Part shown: positions 11,126-19,757 of the stretch, piece after piece
How the letters are laid out: every line of letters begins with the position of its first letter
How positions within the stretch are numbered: the first letter of the stretch is position 1
Origin: Gammaproteobacteria bacterium
GTDB lineage: Bacteria; Pseudomonadota; Gammaproteobacteria; SG8-11
Assembly: GCA_030610155.1 (NCBI GenBank)
Contig: JAUWSG010000003.1
Coordinates: 1-54,934, forward strand
Direction of reading: 5' to 3'
DNA: 54,934 nucleotides
Notes under the pieces: model-generated
Told to the model about the DNA's origin: nothing
The model's database searches: none
The model's input: only the letters and a program-made list of their open reading frames with translations
Position numbers and translations under genes: made by a program

Positions 11126-12526
11126 ATGAGTAACATAACTACAATCTTGATTTCTATGACAAATAATCTGACAGTTGTTATTTTGGCAGCAGGACAGGGC
11201 ACCCGGATGAAATCCGATTTACCCAAAGTGCTGCATCGTATTGCCAATAAATCGATTCTGGAACACGTTATCGACACGGCACAACAGTTGGGCGCGGGTT
11301 CTATTTCTGTCGTTTATGGGCATGGTGGTGAACGTGTCCCGCAAACCCTGGCGCATTTACCGGTAAACTGGATAGAGCAAGCCGAGCAATTAGGTACCGG
11401 ACATGCGGTTGCGCAAGCCATTCCGTCCATCCAGGCGGAAGATATTGTCCTGGTTTTATATGGTGATGTGCCGCTGATCAGCAAAGAGACGCTGGTCGAA
11501 TTGATTGCTGCGGCCGGGAAAGATTCTCTGGGTCTGCTGACGGCAAAACTGGACGACCCGACCGGTTATGGTCGTATTGTGCGAGATGAATCGAACAAGG
11601 TGCTCAGAATCGTCGAGCATAAAGACGCCTCAGAAGATGAACGGCAGATCAATGAAATCAATACCGGTCTTTTGGCTGTTGGAAGGAACAAGTTGGCCGG
11701 CTGGCTGGAAAAGCTGGACAATAAAAATGCTCAGGGTGAATATTATTTAACAGATATAATTGCCTTGTCTGTGCAGGACAATACTGACATTAATACAACG
11801 TCTGTTGATAAAATAGCAGAAGTAATGGGGATTAATGACAAGGTACAGTTAGCAGAGATGGAAAGAGAATATCAAATGGATCAAGCTGAAAAATTAATGC
11901 GTCAGGGTGTGACCTTGCGTGACCCGCGCCGCGTGGATATTCGAGGCGATGTCACCGCCGGCAAAGATGTCGAGATTGATGTTAATGTCATATTTGAAGG
12001 TACAGTAAAACTTGGCAACCGGGTAAGTGTGGGCGCGGGTTCGATATTGCGCGATGTTGTGGTGGGCGATGACGTTACCATTAAAGATTATTGTGTGATT
12101 GAAGATGCCAACATCGGTGCGGCCTGTCAAATCGGGCCCTTTGCCAGGATCAGGCCGGAGACCAGGCTGGAAGAAAATGTTCATATTGGTAACTTCGTAG
12201 AAGTTAAAAAATCTCAAATCGACAAGGGCTCCAAGATTAACCACCTGAGTTATATTGGTGATACCACGATGGGATCCAAAGTTAATATTGGTGCCGGTAC
12301 CATTACCTGTAATTATGACGGTGCTAATAAACACCAGACAAAAATTGGTAACGATGTATTTGTTGGTTCAGATACGCAATTTATCGCGCCAGTCGAAATT
12401 GGTGATGGTGCGACGATAGGGGCAGGGTCCACCATTACAAAAGAAGTGCTTGCCGGGGAGTTAACATTGAGTCGCAGTAAGCAAGTGTCTATTAAAGGCT
12501 GGCAGCGTCCCAGGAAGAAAAAGTAA
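11126..12526 (+). CDS. glmU: Bifunctional UDP-N-acetylglucosamine pyrophosphorylase / glucosamine-1-phosphate N-acetyltransferase
   Basis: GlmU performs the last two steps to UDP-GlcNAc for peptidoglycan and lipopolysaccharide: acetylation of GlcN-1-P, then uridylylation. The N-terminal pyrophosphorylase domain has LAAGQGTRMKSDLPK (about residues 20-34). The C-terminal half is a left-handed beta-helix of hexapeptide repeats (from about residue 250), with the acetyltransferase segment NIGAGTITCNYDG. The ATG at 11126 has AGGTGA just upstream; an ATG at 11156 matches the E. coli N-terminus and lacks a Shine-Dalgarno. glmS follows after 60 bases, placing both UDP-GlcNAc synthesis genes together. 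Confidence 0.97.
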   Translation: MSNITTILISMTNNLTVVILAAGQGTRMKSDLPKVLHRIANKSILEHVIDTAQQLGAGSISVVYGHGGERVPQTLAHLPVNWIEQAEQLGTGHAVAQAIPSIQAEDIVLVLYGDVPLISKETLVELIAAAGKDSLGLLTAKLDDPTGYGRIVRDESNKVLRIVEHKDASEDERQINEINTGLLAVGRNKLAGWLEKLDNKNAQGEYYLTDIIALSVQDNTDINTTSVDKIAEVMGINDKVQLAEMEREYQMDQAEKLMRQGVTLRDPRRVDIRGDVTAGKDVEIDVNVIFEGTVKLGNRVSVGAGSILRDVVVGDDVTIKDYCVIEDANIGAACQIGPFARIRPETRLEENVHIGNFVEVKKSQIDKGSKINHLSYIGDTTMGSKVNIGAGTITCNYDGANKHQTKIGNDVFVGSDTQFIAPVEIGDGATIGAGSTITKEVLAGELTLSRSKQVSIKGWQRPRKKK

Positions 12527-12586
12527 AGTCAGTATGGTTTATGCTCAATTCAGTGCTCGATTTATAGAAACAAGAGGTATGAAATA

Positions 12587-14419
12587 ATGTGCGGTATTGT
12601 TGGTGCAGTGGCAAAATACAATGTTGTGCCTGTTCTGGTTGACGGGTTGAAACGCCTCGAATATCGCGGTTATGATTCTGCCGGCATTGCTATATTAAAT
12701 CAAAAAAATGTTTTGGAGCGCATACGTACCAAAGGCAAGGTCGTGGAGCTGGAAAGCAGAATTTCAGACGCGGTTTCGGGTAACCTGGGAATTGCCCACA
12801 CAAGATGGGCCACGCATGGTGAACCGAATGAAGTTAATGCGCATCCTCATGTTTGCAAAAATACAGTGTCAGTAGTGCACAACGGCATCATTGAAAATCA
12901 CGAACAATTACGCGAGCAGCAACAAAAGGCCGGATTTAAATTTACCTCTGGTACAGACACAGAAGTTATTGCCCACGAAGTGTATGCCTGGCATGTTGAT
13001 AAAGACCTGCCTTTATATGATGCGGTACTGGAAACACTGAAAAACCTCGAAGGGGCCTACGCGCTTGGCATCATCAGCGTGAAGGAGCCTGGTCGACTCA
13101 TTGCAGCACGTAGTGGCAGTCCTTTGGTAATTGGCATTAGTGATGAGGGCTATTTTATCGCGTCAGATGTTGCTGCATTGTTGCCGGTGACGCGTCGTTT
13201 TATTTTCCTTGAAGATGGTGATGTCGCGGACATTACAACTGACAGTTACAAAATTTTTGATGCGGATGGAAAGCCTGTCGAACGGCCTGTAACAGAAAGT
13301 AAATTGTCTGCGGATGCGGCTGACAAAGGTCATTATCGGCATTATATGCTGAAAGAAATATTTGAACAGCCCAATGCGGTAACCGACACGCTTGAAGGCC
13401 GGGTGAGTCGTGGTCGTGTGCTGGAAGAAGCATTTGGCACAAAAGCCGGGGAAATTTTTGATAAGGTGCAAGGTGTTCATATTATCGCGTGTGGTACCAG
13501 TTATCATTCCGGACTGATTGCCAAATATTGGCTGGAATCGCTTGCCGGTATTCCCTGTAGTGTTGAAGTGGCCAGTGAGTTTCGTTATAGGAAGCCGATT
13601 GTAAGAAAAAATTCCCTGATAGTGACGATTTCGCAGTCAGGTGAAACGGCGGATACATTGGCGGGTTTACGCGAAGCCAAGCGTCTGGGGTTTGGTCATT
13701 CATTGGCAATTTGTAATGTACCCGAAAGTTCATTGGTCAGGGAGTCTGATTTAACATTGATGACCCATGCCGGCCCCGAAATAGGCGTGGCATCAACCAA
13801 GGCATTCACCACGCAATTGGTTGCGTTGATGCTACTGGTTATTGTACTGGGTCGGCGTCATAATCTGGATGCTGATACCGAAGCAGATCTGGTAAAGCAG
13901 TTATTATCGATACCCAGAAAAATTGATGAAGTATTAAAACTGGATGAGAAGATAAAAGCGATCTCCGAGCAGTTTGCCAATAAACATCATGCTTTGTTTC
14001 TTGGTCGCGGCACCCATTATCCTGTCGCGATGGAAGGCGCGTTAAAGTTAAAGGAAATCTCCTATATTCATGCAGAGGCCTATCCTGCTGGTGAACTAAA
14101 ACATGGGCCGCTTGCCCTGGTGGATGAAGATATGCCTGTTATCGCAGTTGCACCTAATAATGAATTACTGGAAAAATTAAAATCAAATTTGCAGGAAGTG
14201 AGTGCACGTGGCGGCAAGCTTATTGTATTTGCAGATACTGATGTCGATGTAAAAGCGACTGAGAATGTTCAGGTGCTGGAAATGGCGCCGGTAGAAGATG
14301 CCGTGTCACCGATTATTCATACGATACCGTTACAGTTGCTGTCTTATCACGTTGCCGTTTTGAAGGGCACTGATATTGATCAACCGCGAAATCTGGCGAA
14401 GTCCGTTACCGTGGAATAG
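12587..14419 (+). CDS. glmS: Glutamine-fructose-6-phosphate aminotransferase (isomerizing)
   Basis: GlmS makes glucosamine-6-phosphate from fructose-6-phosphate and glutamine, the entry step to amino sugars. The catalytic N-terminal cysteine is Cys2 (MCGIVGAV). The glutaminase domain contains HTRWATHGEPN. Two SIS domains follow, with CGTSYHSG and SQSGETADT, and the C-terminus ends in the conserved DQPRNLAKSVTVE. Length 610 is normal. AGAGG lies upstream of the ATG. No glmS-type ribozyme-like leader is apparent in the 60-base glmU-glmS gap. Confidence 0.98.
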   Translation: MCGIVGAVAKYNVVPVLVDGLKRLEYRGYDSAGIAILNQKNVLERIRTKGKVVELESRISDAVSGNLGIAHTRWATHGEPNEVNAHPHVCKNTVSVVHNGIIENHEQLREQQQKAGFKFTSGTDTEVIAHEVYAWHVDKDLPLYDAVLETLKNLEGAYALGIISVKEPGRLIAARSGSPLVIGISDEGYFIASDVAALLPVTRRFIFLEDGDVADITTDSYKIFDADGKPVERPVTESKLSADAADKGHYRHYMLKEIFEQPNAVTDTLEGRVSRGRVLEEAFGTKAGEIFDKVQGVHIIACGTSYHSGLIAKYWLESLAGIPCSVEVASEFRYRKPIVRKNSLIVTISQSGETADTLAGLREAKRLGFGHSLAICNVPESSLVRESDLTLMTHAGPEIGVASTKAFTTQLVALMLLVIVLGRRHNLDADTEADLVKQLLSIPRKIDEVLKLDEKIKAISEQFANKHHALFLGRGTHYPVAMEGALKLKEISYIHAEAYPAGELKHGPLALVDEDMPVIAVAPNNELLEKLKSNLQEVSARGGKLIVFADTDVDVKATENVQVLEMAPVEDAVSPIIHTIPLQLLSYHVAVLKGTDIDQPRNLAKSVTVE

Positions 14420-14421
14420 GG

Positions 14422-14457
14422 TAAAGCGCTGGCTGAGAGCCAGGCGGTATAGCTTTA
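14422..14457. other. Two-part inverted repeat after glmS
   Basis: TAAAGC (14422-14427) pairs with GCTTTA (14452-14457), and inside it GCTGGCT pairs with AGCCAGGC apart from one bulged base. It lies between the convergent glmS and the next minus-strand gene and may end transcription, although there is no clear T-run. Confidence 0.45.
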
Positions 14458-14495
14458 TAAAACTGCGGAACACTAATAACAAGAAACAAAAATAT

Positions 14496-14726
14496 TTATT
14501 TTTCTTTAACGTTCTTGTTGTCCATAGGCATCCACGCATGAATATGGAGATCCAGCTTGTGCCAGTCCTGGATGCCGATCAAAATAGTATTCCCTTCAAG
14601 GTATTCGATAAGCACTTTATCCAGTTTCCCTGACTCGTAATCCAGCATTCGTACTTTCACCAGCTTGCCAGTCTGGTTTACATACCATGCATTAACAATA
14701 GGTTTTTGTGTTGTCATTATGGTCAC
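14496..14726 (-). CDS. Conserved-type small protein of unknown function
   Basis: A 76-residue soluble protein with no signal peptide or membrane helix. The composition and alternating pattern (KPIVNAWYVNQTGKLVKVRM, then KVLIEYLEGN, then IGIQDWHKLDL) suggest a small beta-rich, SH3-like barrel. I do not recognise the family with confidence; short proteins of this type are common in gammaproteobacteria as uncharacterised families. It is convergent with glmS. An internal Met at residue 4 could also be the start. The coding frame is better supported than the overlapping plus-strand frame because its residue pattern is protein-like. Confidence 0.6.
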   Translation of the reverse strand: MTIMTTQKPIVNAWYVNQTGKLVKVRMLDYESGKLDKVLIEYLEGNTILIGIQDWHKLDLHIHAWMPMDNKNVKEK

Positions 14727-14959
14727 TTACCCGGTTGTGATCTAATTTAAAGTTACCCTCAGGCTCATTATAACTTTAAAAATTTTATTCACAAACCACA
14801 AAGATAATGATTTAAAGATAAGAGGAAACTATGGCGCCTGAATTGATATAACAAATAGATATAGATCGCGCGGCTAATATATTTAGAGTATATATTGCTG
14901 CAAAAAAATGAGCACTTATGGTGTTTTTTTAAGCGCGGGAACTCGACCAGCAGGTTTGC

Positions 14960-15700
14960 CTAGTGCTGGTGGTCGTGACTATTTGTTGACGCTGGTGGGT
15001 GGGATTGTGCATGCTCATGTTTGCCGTGCAGAATAGGCGGTGCCATTGTCCAGATTCCGAAACCGATAATCATTAGCGCAGCCAACACACGTATTGTCTT
15101 TTTCTGAATCCAGCTTTTAACCTGATGTGCGAATGTACCCGTTAACATCATGACCGGCAATGTGCCCAAACCAAAACAGGCCATCACTAAAGCTGATTGT
15201 TGCCAGTTGCCAGAGGTGGCCGCCAGGGTCAGCGTGCTATAAACCAGGCCACACGGCAACCAGCCCCATACCGCGCCTAGTATTAATGCTTGCCAGCTGC
15301 GAGTGACTGGCATCAATTTTTTACTGACGGGTTGTATTCGTTGCCATAGTTTTCCTCCGAGTTTTTCCAGCATTGCCAGGCCTCGCCACCAGCCAGCCAG
15401 GTACAAACCCATAGCAATTAACATCAATCCGGCAAAAATTCGTAAGGACGGCCCTGCTAATGGCGTGCTGCCTTGTAACCACCAACCAAGACTACCGATC
15501 AGCGCGCCGGCGATACTGTAGCTGAGAATTCGGCCCAGGTTATATAACAAAAGAATGGAAGTGACTTGTGTCGAGGATTTTTGATCAGCGGGGATTGCGA
15601 AGCTCAAGGCGTTCATAATACCACCGCACATACCAATACAATGGACGCCACCCAGCAAACCTATGATAAATGCAGAGGTTAAAGTGATGGGATCATTCAT
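14960..15700 (-). CDS. Sulfite exporter TauE/SafE-type (DsbD_2-like) membrane protein of the cbb3 cluster
   Basis: A 246-residue polytopic membrane protein with about six helices. C21 and C25 in HCIGMCGG lie in the first helix, and a matching LPCGLVYS motif lies in the fourth, the hallmark of the DsbD/CcdA-like transporter fold. Proteins of this type are regularly found next to ccoS/ccoI and are thought to serve metal or redox supply for cbb3 oxidase; no substrate can be read from the sequence. The C-terminal 22 residues are very His-rich (HGKHEHAQSH and SHDHQH), which suggests metal binding. One plus-strand gene separates it from ccoS, so it may have its own promoter. Confidence 0.8.
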   Translation of the reverse strand: MNDPITLTSAFIIGLLGGVHCIGMCGGIMNALSFAIPADQKSSTQVTSILLLYNLGRILSYSIAGALIGSLGWWLQGSTPLAGPSLRIFAGLMLIAMGLYLAGWWRGLAMLEKLGGKLWQRIQPVSKKLMPVTRSWQALILGAVWGWLPCGLVYSTLTLAATSGNWQQSALVMACFGLGTLPVMMLTGTFAHQVKSWIQKKTIRVLAALMIIGFGIWTMAPPILHGKHEHAQSHPPASTNSHDHQH

Positions 15701-15789
15701 GTTGTTTTAAATGTTCAGAATTATTTATAGTTAGGCCCGACTGAGGGTACAATATCATGACTATCCTGCTGCGAAGTAACTGATAACTA

Positions 15790-16464
15790 ATGGACTTGAA
15801 AATAATTGCCGGCATTATTGTTTTTAGCATCATTGCCATCGCAGTGGGGATATTAATCCCTGTTGATGATGTAATACAGAAGCAGACATTACCCTGGCAA
15901 GTTGAGCGGACGGCGCAGGGCTTAACAAAGGTGTTTGGTGTGACACCTGGCCAGAGTACGTTACAACAGGCAGAGCAACAATTAAACTCCGGGGCAAAGG
16001 TCAGTTTGTTCGCGACAAACGAGGGAGAATATGTCGTTGAGGCGTATTTTGATAAAGTCATTCTCGGCGGCCTCAGTGCAAAAATGATTATGGTTGCAGA
16101 TTTGTCCCGGCAACAACTTGAATCCATGTATGAGCGAGGTACTCGTATAAGCACGCTTGGGAGTGGTGTCAGGAAAGTTGCGTTGCAACAACAGGATATT
16201 GCTGTAGTCCGTAACACACCCATCATGAATATCACTTATCTTCCTTATACCCGTCTGGATGAAGCCTTGATAAGAAAGCGTTTTGGTGAGCCGCAAGAGA
16301 AACTGAAAGAAACCGAAACAGAAATGACCCACTGGTTATACCCTGATCTGGGTCTGGATATCGCTTTAAATAAAAATGGCACGGCCGTATTTCAATATAC
16401 ATCGCCTGAATTATTTTCTACTCTGTCCTTGCCGTTGACTCAACGGACCACATCTGAAAATTAA
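15790..16464 (+). CDS. Uncharacterised membrane-anchored protein inside the cbb3 cluster
   Basis: A 224-residue protein with one N-terminal transmembrane helix (about residues 5-25) and a soluble domain expected in the periplasm. I do not recognise a named family. The soluble part contains two similar-looking regions, FGVTPGQSTLQQAEQQLNSG and RLDEALIRKRFGEPQEKLKE. Both resemble the short 'G-x-S-x-x-x-V/A-x-x-x-L-G-x-P' pattern of small lipoprotein repeats. It is the only plus-strand gene in the cluster and overlaps the 3' end of ccoS by four bases. A TACAAT box lies about 40 bases upstream and the Shine-Dalgarno is weak. Confidence 0.7.
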   Translation: MDLKIIAGIIVFSIIAIAVGILIPVDDVIQKQTLPWQVERTAQGLTKVFGVTPGQSTLQQAEQQLNSGAKVSLFATNEGEYVVEAYFDKVILGGLSAKMIMVADLSRQQLESMYERGTRISTLGSGVRKVALQQQDIAVVRNTPIMNITYLPYTRLDEALIRKRFGEPQEKLKETETEMTHWLYPDLGLDIALNKNGTAVFQYTSPELFSTLSLPLTQRTTSEN

Positions 16465-16682
16465 GGCTCGGCATCAGGCCAGTTTTTTCCGGGTTCTTTT
16501 TTTTCTTTATTGTCCTTCTTTGCCTCACCAGGGAGCAGGGGGTCATCATCATCCATCAAGATACGACTGGCATCGCCGTCCATGTCTTCATATTGACCAT
16601 TTTTGATGGCCCAGACCAGAATGCCTACCATTACCAGCCCAAGAAAAATCATGCCGGGGATAAGGAGATAAATTACTTCCAT
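16461..16682 (-). CDS. ccoS: Cbb3-type cytochrome oxidase assembly protein CcoS
   Basis: CcoS is needed for cofactor (haem and copper) insertion into cbb3 oxidase. This 73-residue protein has one N-terminal helix followed by the family motif VWAIKNGQYEDMDGDASRIL (residues 23-42) and an acidic DDDDP segment. The tail is Lys/Glu-rich. It overlaps the 3' end of ccoI by ten bases, which implies translational coupling. Confidence 0.93.
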   Translation of the reverse strand: MEVIYLLIPGMIFLGLVMVGILVWAIKNGQYEDMDGDASRILMDDDDPLLPGEAKKDNKEKKEPGKNWPDAEP

Positions 16683-19192
16683 TTATTGTCCTGATGATTG
16701 TTGCCGGGTGTTTCTTTTTTAAATAGTGTCCGTATTCGACCGGCATTGGCGATGACCAGTAAGGAGCTGACAGGCATGGAAATGGCTGCAACCAGCGGTG
16801 TAATCAAGGCCGCGATGGCCAGAGGTACCATAATAATGTTATAGGTAATGGATATACCGATGTTTTGTCGTATGGTTTTGAGTGTGCGTTGTGATAATTT
16901 TGTTGCCAATAGCACTTTATTTAATTCATTGCTCATTAATATAATGTCGGCGCTGTCACATGATATATCGGTACCGGAACCGAGTGCGATGCCTACATCA
17001 GCACGCACCAGGGCTGGTGCATCATTGACGCCATCTCCGACCATTGCCACTTTTTCGTTATTTTTTTGTAGCTGCCGTATAATACGTTCTTTATCCTCCG
17101 GCAACACTTCCGCAATTGTTTCCATGCCGCCCAGTTGCTCTGCAATGGCTTTCACGACTGGCTTGCGATCTCCGCTGAGTAAAGTGGTGCGAATTCCGCT
17201 GGATTTTAATGCGTCGATCAATGCTTTTGCCCCTGGCCGTAGCCGGTCCGCGATGGCGATAAGCCCCGCCTCGCGACCCTCTATCGCAATATGTACGCAG
17301 GTGGTGCCTTCGCGTTCCCATAACAAGCTTTGTTCTTCAAAATCCTGGTTGGGTATTATGTTGTTTTGCTTTAACCACAGAGACGTACCAATCACAATGT
17401 GAGTATCGTTGACTTTTCCTGTGATGCCATGACCTGGTTTGTTTGAGACATTTTTGGCAGCAGGTAGATTCAGCTCTCGTGATGTTGCTTTTTCGATAAT
17501 GGCCCTGGCAATATTATGTTCGGAATATTTTTCAATCGCGGCAGCGAAGCTAATAAGTTCATCTTCATCAATTCCGTCTGCCGTAATAATATTATTTACC
17601 TGCATGCGGCCCTCGGTAAGAGTGCCGGTCTTATCAAATACAAAATGATCTATTTGTGAAAGTGATTCCAGTACGCCACCACTCTTCACAAGAATACCGT
17701 GTCTTGCGCCCAGGCCGGAAGCGGATGCAATGGCCATGGGGGTGGCCAGCCCGAATGCGCAGGGGCAAGTGATAATCAAAACCGCAGTTGCAGCCATTAG
17801 CGCTATTTCAAAGTCGGTGTTTATCCAGAACATGAACGTAAATGTCGCCAGCAAAAGTGTTATGGCGACAAACCATGGAACAACCCGGTCTGCGATACAT
17901 TGTACGGGGGCTTTTGAAGCCTGCGCATCTTCGACCAGGTGGATAATGCGGCCCAGTGAGGTATTGCGTAATATGCCTTTTACCTGGACAGTGAGCGGGC
18001 TATCGTTGTTGATTGTGCCGGCGAAGACTTTGTCATTGTGGTTTTTGCTGACAGGTGTAGATTCACCGCTGAGCATGGATTCATCAATCGTGCTATGCCC
18101 ATCCAGAATAATGCCATCGACAGGGACATGCTCGCCAGGTTTGACCAATACAATGTCATTATTTTTCACTGCACGAACAGGCAGCAAGATTTCCTTGTTA
18201 TCGCGCAGTACTATTGCGCCACGTGGCTGCAGGTCGAGTAATCGTTGAGTGGATGCAATGGCCTGGCGTTTGGACATGGCTTCCAGATAGCGGCCAACCA
18301 GGATGACGAAAAGGAAATTAACAACGGTATCGTAATAGACCTCACCGGTTGTGGATTGTGTGAGTGTAATGTTAAGCGAATACAGGTAGGTTACCGTCGC
18401 GCCAATGGCAATGGGTAGGTCCATGGTCAGATGTAGCCGTCGCAGTCCGGTCCATGCGCCATGCAAAAAAGGGTACCCGGAATAAAGCAAAGTGGGCGTG
18501 GCGAGCATGAACCCCACCCAGTGAAACAGACTGCGGTATTCACTGTCTGCTGCACCACTATAAAGGGCGATTGAAATCCATAGCAGATTCATCATGGCGA
18601 ACCCGGCAAAGGCCATGCGGAACAATAAAGCACGATTTTGTTTTTTAAGTTTTCCCTCCGCTACTTCCGGATCATATGGTATGGCAGCATAACCGATATT
18701 GCTTAGTTGTGAGAGAATATGGGACAGTTTGGTTAGCTGGTTGTCCCAGCGTAATAAGAGGCGTTTCCCCGAAAGATTGACCCGCGCATCAAGTACTCCC
18801 TGCATTTTCCCCAGTGAACGTTCGATCAGCCAGACACAGGCCGCACAATGAATGCCTTCTACCAATAAGTGGATTTCACGTTCCCGGGCCAATGATGATA
18901 CAAATTCTTCCTGTACCTCATCAAGATCATAGAGCGCCAGGTTCTTCGGGGTTTCTGGTGGAGGTGCAAGTTTTCCGTCTGCGGGTGTGCGTTGGTAGAA
19001 ACCTTCCAGTCCTGCATCGTAAATGGCGGAACACACCATCTGGCATGCCGGGCAGCAAAATGATCTGCTGTCCCCGTCGATGATTTGTTCAAAGTCGCTG
19101 TTTGCCGGTACAGGCAGGCTGCAATGAAAACAACTTTCCGCGATATGATCGCGATTGATATAGTTGTCATCCAATGGTTGCACTGAACTCAT
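16673..19192 (-). CDS. ccoI: Copper-translocating P1B-type ATPase CcoI (FixI)
   Basis: CcoI pumps copper across the inner membrane for the CuB site of cbb3 oxidase. Order of domains: an N-terminal Cys cluster (CFHC and CCPAC, typical of FixI), an HMA domain with HCAACVW, eight helices with the metal motif TCPCAFGLATP, the actuator SGES, the phosphorylation site FDKTGT, and the hinge MVGDGVNDAP. The length of 839 is normal for FixI/CcoI. One oddity: the N-domain His-Pro pair of P1B ATPases reads SEHN near residue 557, so the proline is replaced. ccoH lies four bases upstream. Confidence 0.95.
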   Translation of the reverse strand: MSSVQPLDDNYINRDHIAESCFHCSLPVPANSDFEQIIDGDSRSFCCPACQMVCSAIYDAGLEGFYQRTPADGKLAPPPETPKNLALYDLDEVQEEFVSSLAREREIHLLVEGIHCAACVWLIERSLGKMQGVLDARVNLSGKRLLLRWDNQLTKLSHILSQLSNIGYAAIPYDPEVAEGKLKKQNRALLFRMAFAGFAMMNLLWISIALYSGAADSEYRSLFHWVGFMLATPTLLYSGYPFLHGAWTGLRRLHLTMDLPIAIGATVTYLYSLNITLTQSTTGEVYYDTVVNFLFVILVGRYLEAMSKRQAIASTQRLLDLQPRGAIVLRDNKEILLPVRAVKNNDIVLVKPGEHVPVDGIILDGHSTIDESMLSGESTPVSKNHNDKVFAGTINNDSPLTVQVKGILRNTSLGRIIHLVEDAQASKAPVQCIADRVVPWFVAITLLLATFTFMFWINTDFEIALMAATAVLIITCPCAFGLATPMAIASASGLGARHGILVKSGGVLESLSQIDHFVFDKTGTLTEGRMQVNNIITADGIDEDELISFAAAIEKYSEHNIARAIIEKATSRELNLPAAKNVSNKPGHGITGKVNDTHIVIGTSLWLKQNNIIPNQDFEEQSLLWEREGTTCVHIAIEGREAGLIAIADRLRPGAKALIDALKSSGIRTTLLSGDRKPVVKAIAEQLGGMETIAEVLPEDKERIIRQLQKNNEKVAMVGDGVNDAPALVRADVGIALGSGTDISCDSADIILMSNELNKVLLATKLSQRTLKTIRQNIGISITYNIIMVPLAIAALITPLVAAISMPVSSLLVIANAGRIRTLFKKETPGNNHQDNKWK

Positions 19193-19196
19193 ATTG

Positions 19197-19739
19197 TTAA
19201 CGTCGTTTGACCATTATACGCTGGCTTAGCTCATACTGGTCGTCATCACGTTGCACCTTGATGTTAATGTCCCATATGCCCGGCAAGGAGAAACTGGCTT
19301 TTGCTTGATATAGTCCAGGGGCGATTTGTTGAAATGGGACAGTAAAGTCAGCATTGGCATCAGAAGGGCGGTAAGCGACAAGTGTCACGTTGGCATTTTT
19401 AACAGGCAGGCCGCGTATGTCTGTTGCACTGAACCGATAGATGTCCAGGGTGTGGCTCGTGATTATTTCCGGTATATACAGTTTGGTGTCCCATGTGAGG
19501 CTGTTACGTTTACTCAGCAGTCTGATGGCGTTTCTCTCATACTTGCGGCCCTGTTCATAGTAATCTTCTGTCACCAGTCCGGGACTGTTTGTCAGTGACA
19601 GAAAAACGAGACCCGCATTGACTATTAGAAATGTTGCAATTATCGCAATCCAGCCTATGACCCAGGGATTACGCATTGCCTGGCGATTATCCTGGGAGTA
19701 ACGGTTTTTTATCTGGTTGAAATGCTGAATCATATTCAT
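19197..19739 (-). CDS. ccoH: FixH/CcoH cbb3 oxidase maturation protein
   Basis: A 180-residue protein with one transmembrane helix (about residues 27-49) and a periplasmic Ig-like beta domain. The segment NPWVIGWIAIIATFLIVNAG followed by DYYEQGRKYE is characteristic of FixH. In other bacteria the protein is required for assembly and stability of cbb3 oxidase and contacts CcoI. It lies between ccoG and ccoI with 18 and four bases of spacing. Confidence 0.92.
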   Translation of the reverse strand: MNMIQHFNQIKNRYSQDNRQAMRNPWVIGWIAIIATFLIVNAGLVFLSLTNSPGLVTEDYYEQGRKYERNAIRLLSKRNSLTWDTKLYIPEIITSHTLDIYRFSATDIRGLPVKNANVTLVAYRPSDANADFTVPFQQIAPGLYQAKASFSLPGIWDINIKVQRDDDQYELSQRIMVKRR

Positions 19740-19757
19740 GACGATATCCTGATCAAG

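Noticed and set aside
12527-12586. glmS ribozyme or riboswitch upstream of glmS
   Set aside because: The gap is only 60 bases, and the element is characteristic of Gram-positive bacteria.
14376-14633. Plus-strand frame of 85 codons overlapping the end of glmS
   Set aside because: Its residue pattern is not protein-like and it overlaps both glmS and a better-supported minus-strand gene.
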